Below are positions 1 through 6,639 of a stretch of DNA of 6,639 bases, one piece after another. Each line of letters begins with the position of its first letter. Position 1 is the stretch's first letter. The stretch spans positions 1-6,639 of the forward strand of contig JAGGVA010000053.1 of assembly GCA_021158195.1 (NCBI GenBank), written 5' to 3'. Source of the stretch: a bacterium (GTDB lineage: Bacteria; Patescibacteriota; Minisyncoccia; Minisyncoccales; PEYH01). The notes beneath the pieces were generated by a model, which saw nothing but the letters and a program-made list of their open reading frames with translations, was not told the DNA's origin and did not search any database. The translations under genes were made by a program, and so were the position numbers.

Positions 1-830
1 TCACTTGAAAGCCGTCCTGTTCTTAAACGCCACAAATCTACATTGGCTTGAGCAGCAATAAATCTATCAACAATTTGATCTTTCGACATTTCTAAACTGA
101 AAATTCCCACAGGAAGTTTCTGTTCTACTCCTACATGACGGGCAATATCCAGCGCTAAACTACTTTTACCAATAGAGGGACGCGCCGCCAAAATAATTAA
201 ATCGGAATTTTGTAGCCCAGAAAGAATATTATCGAGGTCAATAAATCCTGTGGGTACGCCGCGGGGAAGTCCCTGATGTTTTGATAGTTTATCTATTCTC
301 TCAAACGCTGACTCTAACTCTTCTTTGATGGGAAGAAAACGCTGTGTAAGAGATTTTTGGGCAATGCTGAAAATTCTTTTTTCTGCTTTATCTAAAACAA
401 TATCTATATCTTCGCTTTCATTATATCCTAATTGAGCAATATCATAAGATGCTTCAATGAGATCTCGCAGAATTCGTTTACTTTGGACAATTTTTGCATA
501 GTTTAATACATGCAGGGCATTAGGTACGGTATTTACCAATTCTGTTAGATAACTATTTCCTCCTATTTCTTCTAACTTTTCTTTTTCTTTTAGTCGATTA
601 GCAACTGACAAAAGATCTATGGGCTCATTTCTTTCAAAAAGATCTAAAATTGCCTGATAGATTTCTTGATGTTGGGTTTTATAAAAATCTTTTGGCTGCA
701 AAAAATCAGCCACCTTTACAATGGCGTTTTTATCAAGCATCAAACAACCCAGAAGAGATTTTTCTGCCTCAATGTTTTGAGGAGGAAGTTTATTTGGTAT
801 GCCCTGATTTGTTGAAGAAAGTTCTGCCAT
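1..830 (-). CDS. dnaB: Replicative DNA helicase DnaB, N-terminal part (cut by window edge)
   Basis: This is the hexameric replicative helicase that unwinds DNA at the fork and recruits primase. My translation of the reverse strand is open for 276 residues from the ATG at 830-828 to the window edge, and the 3' end lies outside the window. Residues about 14-115 match the DnaB N-terminal helical domain (LPPQNIEAEKSLLG near the start, then NEPIDLLSVANRL). A linker leads to the RecA-like ATPase domain, which opens with GLPRGVPTGFIDLDNILSGL. The Walker A motif is ARPSIGKSS at residues 216-224, followed by VGIFSLEMSK and a helix ending DLWRLRTG, as in typical DnaB. No intein is seen in the visible part; the later Walker B and arginine-finger regions are missing. 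It lies 45 bp downstream of cysS on the same strand. There is no Shine-Dalgarno sequence, and a promoter -10 box sits 7 nt before the ATG. The family call is very secure. Confidence 0.97.
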   Translation of the reverse strand, partial: MAELSSTNQGIPNKLPPQNIEAEKSLLGCLMLDKNAIVKVADFLQPKDFYKTQHQEIYQAILDLFERNEPIDLLSVANRLKEKEKLEEIGGNSYLTELVNTVPNALHVLNYAKIVQSKRILRDLIEASYDIAQLGYNESEDIDIVLDKAEKRIFSIAQKSLTQRFLPIKEELESAFERIDKLSKHQGLPRGVPTGFIDLDNILSGLQNSDLIILAARPSIGKSSLALDIARHVGVEQKLPVGIFSLEMSKDQIVDRFIAAQANVDLWRLRTGRLSS

Positions 831-837
831 CAAGTTT

Positions 838-865
838 ATTTTACAAAAAGAAAAAGATTTGGCAA
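838..865 (-). promoter_or_regulatory. Predicted sigma70 promoter of dnaB, leaderless type
   Basis: On the minus strand TTGCCA (865-860) and TAAAAT (843-838) are separated by 16 nt, each matching the consensus at five of six positions. The -10 box ends 7 nt before the dnaB ATG, so transcription should start at or next to the A of the start codon. This leaves no room for a ribosome binding site. The promoter lies in the 45-bp gap after cysS, so dnaB may be expressed independently of cysS. The assignment is by motif only, and the surrounding sequence is AT-rich. Confidence 0.55.
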
Positions 866-875
866 GTTTTGATTG

Positions 876-2273
876 TTATAATTTCTTTATTTTAGTGCCA
901 CCAGCAGTATCTTGAATTTCATAACCCAGTTTTTTTATTTCTTCCCTAATTTTATCTGCTTCTTCCCATTTTTTTTCTTTTCTTAAAATTTCTCTTTTTT
1001 GGGCTAACTTTTTTATTTCTTCTGGAATTTTTACCCTCTCCTTTTTTAAAATAAATCCAAAAATTTCGTCAATAAATTTTAAAAATTCTAAAATTTGCTT
1101 AACTTCTTCTTGGGTAATTTGATTTTTATCTAACATTGGATTTACCTCTCTGATAAGTTCAAAGATTACAGCCATCGCCTTCGGCGTATTAAAATCATCA
1201 TCCATCGCCTCTTCAAATTTATTTTTAAATTTATCAATTTTGAACTTTGAATTGAAATTTTGAATTTTGAATTTTGCATTTTGAATTTTTTCTACAAACT
1301 CATCAATTCTTTCAAGCTCATTTTGGGATTGCAAAATCGCTTTTTCAGAATAATCAATAGGAGAGCGATAATGAGATTTTAAGACAAAAAATCTCAAAAG
1401 CCTGGCAGAATGTTTATTTAAAAATTCTCTGATAGTAATAAAATTGCCAAGCGATTTTGACATTTTTTGGCCATTGATAGTTAGAAATCCTGTATGAAGC
1501 CAATATTTTACCATCGGTTTTTTTTCAGAGATTGCCTCCATTTGTGCAATTTCTGCTTCATGGTGAGGGAAAATTAAATCTCTTGCCCCTCCGTGAATCT
1601 CATATTGAGGCCCAAAATATTTTTCAGTGATAGCAGTGTCTTCAATGTGCCATCCCGGTCTTCCATATCCCCAAGGAGACCTCCATTTTGGCTCCCAATC
1701 TTTACCAGACCAAAATTTCCACAAACAAAAATCGCCTTTATTCTTTTTTTTCTTAGATTCATCAATTCTTGAAACTGCATCTTCTGCCTGTAGGGCTGTT
1801 CTTCCTGAGAGTTTTCCATAATCTTTAAATTTCGAAATATCATAATATATCCCATCCTCAATTTGATAAGCAAAACCTTTTTTCAAAAGTCGCTCCACCT
1901 GACTAATAATTTCTTTTATATGCTCGGTTGCTCTTGCGTATTTTGAAACACTATCAACTCCTAAACTTTTTGCATCCTTTTTATATTCTCGCTCAAATTT
2001 TCTTGCCAATTCTTTCCAAGAAACCCCTTCTTCTTTTGCGCGGTTGATAATTTTATCATCAACATCAGTAATGTTTTGCAAATAGAAAACATCATATCCT
2101 TTTTTTCGCAGATACTTTACAATTACATCAAAGGCAATATAGGTGCGAGCATGACCTATATGAGCATAATCATAAACAGTAGGCCCACAGACAAACATAT
2201 TTACTTTCTTGCCTTTTCTTGGTTTAAATATTTCCTTTTTCCTTGTAAGAGTGTTATAGATTTTTAAACTCAT
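876..2273 (-). CDS. cysS: Cysteinyl-tRNA synthetase
   Basis: This class I aminoacyl-tRNA synthetase charges tRNA-Cys with cysteine in the cytoplasm. It is 465 residues, close to the usual length (461 in E. coli). The Rossmann catalytic domain has CGPTVYDYAHIGHART with the HIGH signature at residues 38-41, and KMSKS at 270-274. The expected zinc ligands are C29, H237 and E241 in FPHHEAE. The fourth position, Cys in E. coli (HIEC), is Asp212 here in GWHIEDTAI. Residues 329-352 form a low-complexity linker that includes a translated heptamer DNA repeat. It sits just before the DALR-type helical domain that starts at EEAMDDDFNTP. The C-terminus (WEEADKIREEIKKLGYEIQDTAGG) is typical of the family. 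The ATG at 2273 gives the normal N-terminus MSLKIYNTLTRKKE and lies 8 nt after a good promoter -10 box. The gene is divergent from ligA, with dnaB downstream on the same strand. Confidence 0.97.
   Translation of the reverse strand: MSLKIYNTLTRKKEIFKPRKGKKVNMFVCGPTVYDYAHIGHARTYIAFDVIVKYLRKKGYDVFYLQNITDVDDKIINRAKEEGVSWKELARKFEREYKKDAKSLGVDSVSKYARATEHIKEIISQVERLLKKGFAYQIEDGIYYDISKFKDYGKLSGRTALQAEDAVSRIDESKKKKNKGDFCLWKFWSGKDWEPKWRSPWGYGRPGWHIEDTAITEKYFGPQYEIHGGARDLIFPHHEAEIAQMEAISEKKPMVKYWLHTGFLTINGQKMSKSLGNFITIREFLNKHSARLLRFFVLKSHYRSPIDYSEKAILQSQNELERIDEFVEKIQNAKFKIQNFNSKFKIDKFKNKFEEAMDDDFNTPKAMAVIFELIREVNPMLDKNQITQEEVKQILEFLKFIDEIFGFILKKERVKIPEEIKKLAQKREILRKEKKWEEADKIREEIKKLGYEIQDTAGGTKIKKL
1250..1286. 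repeat. AATTTTG heptamer repeat inside cysS, related to the copy before dnaX
   Basis: These 37 bp match positions 5409-5445 upstream of dnaX at 34 of 37 positions, with no gaps and in the same plus-strand orientation. The unit is about 7 nt (AATTTTG with variants). Read on the cysS strand it encodes IQNAKFKIQNFN (residues 330-341), part of a peptide with a 7-residue period, because 21 nt is the common period of a 7-nt unit and codons. It lies in the variable linker before the DALR domain, where extra residues are likely to be tolerated. Low complexity alone could produce part of the similarity. Confidence 0.6.
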
Positions 2274-2281
2274 ATTGCTTC

Positions 2282-2310
2282 ATTTTAGCACCGAAAACAA
2301 AAAGCTTCAA
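2282..2310 (-). promoter_or_regulatory. Predicted cysS promoter with extended -10, leaderless type
   Basis: On the minus strand TTGAAG (2310-2305) and TAAAAT (2287-2282) are separated by 17 nt. TGC stands directly before the -10 box, forming an extended -10. Eight nt separate the -10 box from the cysS ATG at 2273, so the transcript should begin within about two nt of the start codon. It faces away from the ligA promoter array across the divergent region. Confidence 0.65.
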
Positions 2311-2338
2311 ACCGATTTTCCAATACTTTAAAACTCGA

Positions 2339-2435
2339 TGGCACTTCCAACAAAATGTAACGAGAACAGTTCTCGTTCCTGTGCATTTAGCGAGAATAGT
2401 TTTCGCTAATGTTGTTTTTAATCAAAAACGTGCCA
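2339..2435. other. Possible four-way-junction structured element in the cysS-ligA intergenic region
   Basis: TGGCAC (2339-2344) can pair with GTGCCA (2430-2435). These arms enclose three local hairpins: 2359-2377, 2388-2408 and 2414-2429 (GTTTTT, loop AATC, AAAAAC). The third hairpin ends directly against the closing stem, which would allow stacking. GATTTTCC (2314-2321) and GGAAAAAATC (2439-2448) could extend the closure imperfectly. No open reading frame of note lies here. The element could be a structured RNA, a palindromic repeat element or simply operator DNA. I do not recognise a known RNA family, and the pairing was found by eye. Confidence 0.35.
2359..2408. promoter_or_regulatory. Pair of related palindromes, candidate operator
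   Basis: Two copies of CGAGAAYAGTTYTCG occur at 2361-2375 and 2391-2405, each centred on a single A. The first extends to 9-bp perfect arms (AACGAGAAC and GTTCTCGTT, 2359-2377). The second extends to 10-bp arms (TAGCGAGAAT and GTTTTCGCTA, 2388-2408) with two G-T pairs. The centres are exactly 30 bp apart, about three helical turns, so dimeric proteins bound at both would lie on the same DNA face. They sit between the divergent cysS and ligA promoters. The GAAC-A-GTTC core is loosely reminiscent of LexA-type boxes but does not match a consensus I can name. An RNA-level role is an alternative. Confidence 0.45.
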
Positions 2436-2488
2436 AATGGAAAAAATCAGTCTCTAAGCCCAGTAATGACGCGGCTTTCTCGAGATCA

Positions 2489-2513
2489 TTTCTTGGGGAC
2501 TGTCCCCGAGAAA
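2489..2513. repeat. GGGGAC/GTCCCC palindrome, 12-bp arms
   Basis: The left arm TTTCTTGGGGAC (2489-2500) pairs with the right arm GTCCCCGAGAAA (2502-2513) around a single T, with eleven Watson-Crick pairs and one G-T pair. It is far more GC-rich at its core than its surroundings. From memory, similar GGGGAC-GTCCCC palindromes occur as REP-like elements linked to IS200-like Y1 transposases in other bacteria, but no transposase lies in this window. As RNA it would be a strong hairpin, though neither strand has a proper U tract after it. Confidence 0.55.
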
Positions 2514-2548
2514 AGTTTGAGTATCTTTTGTTGTAAAACTTAATGAGA

Positions 2549-4671
<2,123 letters not shown>

Positions 4672-4687
4672 TTTTACGGTTGTTTTC

Positions 4688-4715
4688 TTGAAATATTTTT
4701 GGGTTTTGCTAAGAT
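4688..4715 (+). promoter_or_regulatory. Predicted promoter of the GtrA-family gene, extended -10
   Basis: TTGAAA (4688-4693) and TAAGAT (4710-4715) are separated by 16 nt, and TGC directly precedes the -10 box. A start near 4722 would give a leader of about 19 nt, which has no clear Shine-Dalgarno sequence. It lies in the 69-bp gap after ligA. As no promoter is evident before dnaX, this one may also drive dnaX. Confidence 0.55.
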
Positions 4716-4740
4716 TAATTAACAATTAAAGTCAATTTTT

Positions 4741-5367
4741 ATGAAAAAAAGAGATATAATTTTTGGCTTAATTGCCGGTTTTTTTGTTGGAGTGCTGGCT
4801 CTTGCCACTTTTAAAAACTTAGAGTTTGAACTGCATCAGAAATTTAACTGGTTCAGCATCAAGTTTATTTATCCTTTTCCTGTTTTGATTCCTCTATTAG
4901 TGATAATTGGTCTTTATATAGCAGAAATTCTGGCAAGAAAAATAAAAGTTATTTGGCAATTAGCAAAATTTGTAGTTGTGGGAGCGCTAAATACTTTTAT
5001 TGATCTAGGAGTTTTAAATTTTTTAATTTTTGTGACAAAAATAGATACCCGGGCTGGTATTTTGTATGGACTGTTTAAATTTATTTCTTTCTCCTGTGCT
5101 GCCACCAATAGTTATTTCTGGAATAAAACTTGGACTTTTGAGAAGGGTAGTCGGGCTGAAACAAAAGAATTCGCCGGCTTTTACTTTGTAACAGGTATAG
5201 GAGCATTAATTAATGTAGGCGTGGCTGTATTTTTAGTTAAAATTATAGGACCGCTTTTTGGCATTACTCCTTATCTTTGGGCTGGAGCAGTAGCACCATT
5301 TATAGGAACTTTATGTGGTTTTGTATGGAACTTCCTTGCTTATAAATTTTTCGTCTTCAAAAAATAA
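4741..5367 (+). CDS. GtrA-family multi-pass membrane protein
   Basis: This 208-residue membrane protein has about six predicted transmembrane segments. Two lie at the N-terminus (about 6-24 and 43-63), and four in a GtrA-like domain (about 74-98, 108-125, 144-168 and 180-202). The family pattern is clear: FVVVGALNTFIDLGVLNFL at 78-96, NSYFWNKTWTFE at 123-134, and FVWNFLAYKFFVF at the C-terminus. GtrA proteins are thought to move lipid-linked sugars (such as polyprenyl-phosphate glucose) across the membrane for polysaccharide or lipid glycosylation. The two extra N-terminal segments are not part of the minimal GtrA domain of about 120 residues. No glycosyltransferase partner lies in the window, so the substrate cannot be inferred. 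It lies between ligA and dnaX and may share a transcript with dnaX. The start ATGAAAAAAAGAG is the only sensible one. Family assignment is strong and the precise role is open. Confidence 0.88.
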   Translation: MKKRDIIFGLIAGFFVGVLALATFKNLEFELHQKFNWFSIKFIYPFPVLIPLLVIIGLYIAEILARKIKVIWQLAKFVVVGALNTFIDLGVLNFLIFVTKIDTRAGILYGLFKFISFSCAATNSYFWNKTWTFEKGSRAETKEFAGFYFVTGIGALINVGVAVFLVKIIGPLFGITPYLWAGAVAPFIGTLCGFVWNFLAYKFFVFKK

Positions 5368-5390
5368 TTAAGTAATTTTTAATTTTGCCT

Positions 5391-5406
5391 TGCCTGCCGG
5401 CAGGCA
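5391..5406. repeat. Perfect 16-bp GC-rich palindrome TGCCTGCCGGCAGGCA
   Basis: This is a perfect self-complementary 16-mer in otherwise AT-only surroundings between the GtrA gene and dnaX. Identical 15-bp direct repeats flank it (TAATTTTTAATTTTG at 5373-5387 and 5421-5435). As RNA it gives a 6-bp stem with a CCGG loop. The U-rich stretch starts only some nt later and is interrupted, so terminator function is uncertain. From memory, CCTGCCGGCAGG palindromes recur in Parcubacteria-like genomes, which would fit a dispersed element. Confidence 0.6.
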
Positions 5407-5408
5407 TA

Positions 5409-5451
5409 AATTGAAATTTTTAATTTTTAATTTTGAATTTTGAATTGAATT
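5409..5451. repeat. AATTTTK heptamer repeat upstream of dnaX
   Basis: The segment is built from near-tandem 7-nt units (AATTTTT, AATTTTT, AATTTTG, AATTTTG) and runs almost to the dnaX start. Its first 37 bp match the repeat inside cysS at 34 of 37 positions. It follows the GC-rich palindrome directly, so the 85-bp gap is almost wholly repeat DNA. No Shine-Dalgarno sequence and no convincing promoter are visible in it. Confidence 0.6.
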
Positions 5452-5452
5452 T

Positions 5453-6547
5453 ATGGTTCTCTATCGAAAGTATAGGCCAAAAACATTTTCTGAAATTATT
5501 GGACAAGAACACATCGTAAAAACCCTTACCAATGCAATTCAAGAAGGGATTTTTTCTCATGCATATCTTTTTTATGGTCCCAGAGGTTCTGGAAAGACAA
5601 CAATCGCCCGGCTTTTAGCAAAAGCAATTAACTGTGAGAACAGAAAAGGATACGAACCCTGTAATAAATGTTCTGCCTGCCAAGAAATAAATGAGGGTAG
5701 AGCAATCGATTTAATTGAGATAGACGCAGCGTCTAATAGAGGAATAGACGAAGTAAGACAGATAAAAGAGGGAGCAAAATTTCCTCCAACAAGATTGAAG
5801 TATAAAGTATTTATAATAGATGAAGCACACCAACTTTCAAAAGATGCAGCCAATGCTCTTTTAAAAATTTTAGAAGAACCTCCAAAGCATGTGGTATTTA
5901 TACTGGCCACCACCGAAATTCAAAAGATGATTCCTACAATTATTTCTCGCTGTCAAAGGTTTGATTTTTATCGTCTTAGAAAAGATCAAATCATCAAGAA
6001 ATTAAACTACATCTGTCAGCAAGAAAAAATTCGTGCTGATGACGAAGCCTTAGATTTAATTGCTACTAATGCCGAAGGTGCAATGAGAGATGCCGAAAGC
6101 CTACTTGAACAGATTATCACCTACGCTCAAACACTTAAAAAAAATAAAATTGAAAAAAAAGATGTTCAAGAATTACTGGGCTTGGTGGAAAACGAGACAA
6201 TTATTAAATTTTTGGATTTTCTAGTAAACAAAAAGAGTAAAGAAGCAATTGAGTTTTTAAATCAAAATATTCAAAAGGGAATAGATCCGAACAATTTTTT
6301 AAAAACTCTTATTAAAATCTTGCGGCACATTTTGCTTTTACAAATTGATAATAATCTTTCTAATGTATTTTTAGATCAACTAACACAAGAAACAAAAGAA
6401 TGTCTGATTAAATATGCGAAAAAAATTCCAGAAAACGATTTAAGAATAATGCTGAAAAAATTTATGGAAGCAGAAGCCCGTATTAAATACAGCCCTATTC
6501 CTCAACTTCCCATCGAGCTTTCTGTGATTGAAATCTGCGAGAGTTAG
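5453..6547 (+). CDS. dnaX: DNA polymerase III subunit gamma (short DnaX, clamp-loader ATPase)
   Basis: DnaX is the ATPase motor of the clamp loader that places the sliding clamp on primed DNA. The product is 364 residues. The N-terminus MVLYRKYRPKTFSEIIGQEH is typical. Walker A is GPRGSGKTT at 42-50, zinc-binding cysteines are at 61, 70, 73 and 76, the Walker B motif is VFIIDEAH at 119-126, sensor 1 is LATTE at 151-155, and SRCQRF at 165-170 carries the arginine finger. Residues about 245-364 form the helical collar domain III. The protein ends there, so the tau-specific domains that in E. coli (643 residues) bind DnaB and the polymerase alpha subunit are absent. A HolB-type delta-prime identity is less likely, because delta-prime lacks a good Walker A. 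The 85-bp gap from the GtrA gene contains repeats. The 3' end carries a promoter for the downstream tRNA. Confidence 0.93.
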   Translation: MVLYRKYRPKTFSEIIGQEHIVKTLTNAIQEGIFSHAYLFYGPRGSGKTTIARLLAKAINCENRKGYEPCNKCSACQEINEGRAIDLIEIDAASNRGIDEVRQIKEGAKFPPTRLKYKVFIIDEAHQLSKDAANALLKILEEPPKHVVFILATTEIQKMIPTIISRCQRFDFYRLRKDQIIKKLNYICQQEKIRADDEALDLIATNAEGAMRDAESLLEQIITYAQTLKKNKIEKKDVQELLGLVENETIIKFLDFLVNKKSKEAIEFLNQNIQKGIDPNNFLKTLIKILRHILLLQIDNNLSNVFLDQLTQETKECLIKYAKKIPENDLRIMLKKFMEAEARIKYSPIPQLPIELSVIEICES

Positions 6548-6556
6548 TGGTATAAA
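6528..6556 (+). promoter_or_regulatory. Predicted promoter of tRNA-Gln inside the end of dnaX
   Basis: TTGAAA (6528-6533) and TATAAA (6551-6556) are separated by 17 nt, and TGG precedes the -10 box as an extended -10. Transcription would start near 6563, two or three nt before the mature tRNA, leaving RNase P almost no leader to remove. The -35 box lies within the last codons of dnaX and the -10 box just after its stop codon. Confidence 0.6.
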
Positions 6557-6565
6557 TAAAAAGCT

Positions 6566-6639
6566 TGGGAGGTCGTCTAATGGTAGGACAGTGGCCTTTG
6601 GAGCCACGAGTGCAGGTTCGAATCCTGCCCTCCCAGCCA
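6566..6639 (+). tRNA. tRNA-Gln(UUG)
   Basis: A 74-nt cloverleaf can be drawn. The acceptor stem TGGGAGG pairs with CCTCCCA, followed by discriminator G and an encoded CCA end. The D arm GTC/GAC encloses GGTA. The anticodon stem GTGGC/GCCAC has loop CTTTGGA, giving anticodon UUG at 34-36, which reads CAA (Gln). The T arm GCAGG/CCTGC has loop TTCGAAT. The weak U1-A72 first pair is typical of bacterial tRNA-Gln. It begins 18 nt after the dnaX stop and finishes exactly at the window edge. Confidence 0.97.

Noticed and set aside
650..895. Plus-strand 81-codon open frame opposite the start of dnaB
   Set aside because: It is antisense to the clear dnaB coding sequence, has no recognisable domain, and ends in the cysS stop region.
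2456..2477. AAGCC/GGCTT pairing with a 12-nt loop as a further hairpin
   Set aside because: A 5-bp stem with a large loop is expected by chance and has no supporting context.
5391..5425. Palindrome plus following T-rich DNA as an intrinsic terminator of the GtrA gene
   Set aside because: The stem is only 6 bp, and an uninterrupted U tract does not follow it directly. It is better described as a repeat, although weak termination is possible.
6137..6160. Two runs of eight A in dnaX as a programmed frameshift site like that of E. coli dnaX
   Set aside because: They lie near the start of the collar domain, not after it, and shifting would destroy the clamp-loader fold. The gene is already of gamma size. 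AT-rich composition explains the runs.

Overview
This 6.6-kb, AT-rich bacterial window carries compact housekeeping genes for DNA replication and translation. Reading from left to right it holds the N-terminal part of the replicative helicase DnaB (minus strand, cut by the window edge), cysteinyl-tRNA synthetase (minus), a 334-bp divergent intergenic region, NAD+-dependent DNA ligase LigA (plus), a GtrA-family membrane protein (plus), a short clamp-loader DnaX (plus) and a tRNA-Gln(UUG) that ends exactly at the window edge. The bacterial replication genes, very low G+C, lack of clear Shine-Dalgarno sequences, short DnaX and lineage-flavoured variants of LigA and CysRS together suggest a candidate-phyla-radiation (Patescibacteria, Parcubacteria-like) genome. 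That placement is inference. No in-frame TGA is seen and the observed stops are TAA or TAG, so genetic codes 11 and 25 cannot be separated here.

Layout and expression: dnaB and cysS point left, and ligA, the GtrA gene, dnaX and the tRNA point right. Sigma70-like promoters can be read before dnaB, cysS, the GtrA gene and the tRNA. For dnaB and cysS the -10 box lies only 7-8 nt before the ATG, which predicts leaderless or almost leaderless mRNAs. The tRNA promoter sits inside the end of dnaX and would start transcription 2-3 nt before the mature tRNA. Before ligA there is a tandem array of TATAAT boxes with a 9-bp period, and a longer reading of LigA would translate this array as an RYN peptide repeat. 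No clear intrinsic terminator is visible.

Non-coding and repeat structure: the cysS-ligA divergent region holds two related palindromes spaced 30 bp centre to centre, enclosed by a longer pairing that could form a four-way junction, plus a separate GGGGAC/GTCCCC palindrome. An AATTTTG-type heptamer repeat occurs both in the dnaX upstream region, beside a perfect GC-rich palindrome, and inside the cysS coding sequence, where it is translated as a 7-residue periodic linker.

How the genes work together: DnaB unwinds DNA at the fork, DnaX is the clamp-loader motor subunit and LigA seals Okazaki fragments, so three lagging-strand functions are close neighbours. CysRS and tRNA-Gln serve translation. 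The GtrA-family protein is probably a cell-envelope lipid-linked sugar translocator. I see no defence system, CRISPR array, transposase or other clearly new gene system. The most interesting material is in the regulatory and repeat DNA.
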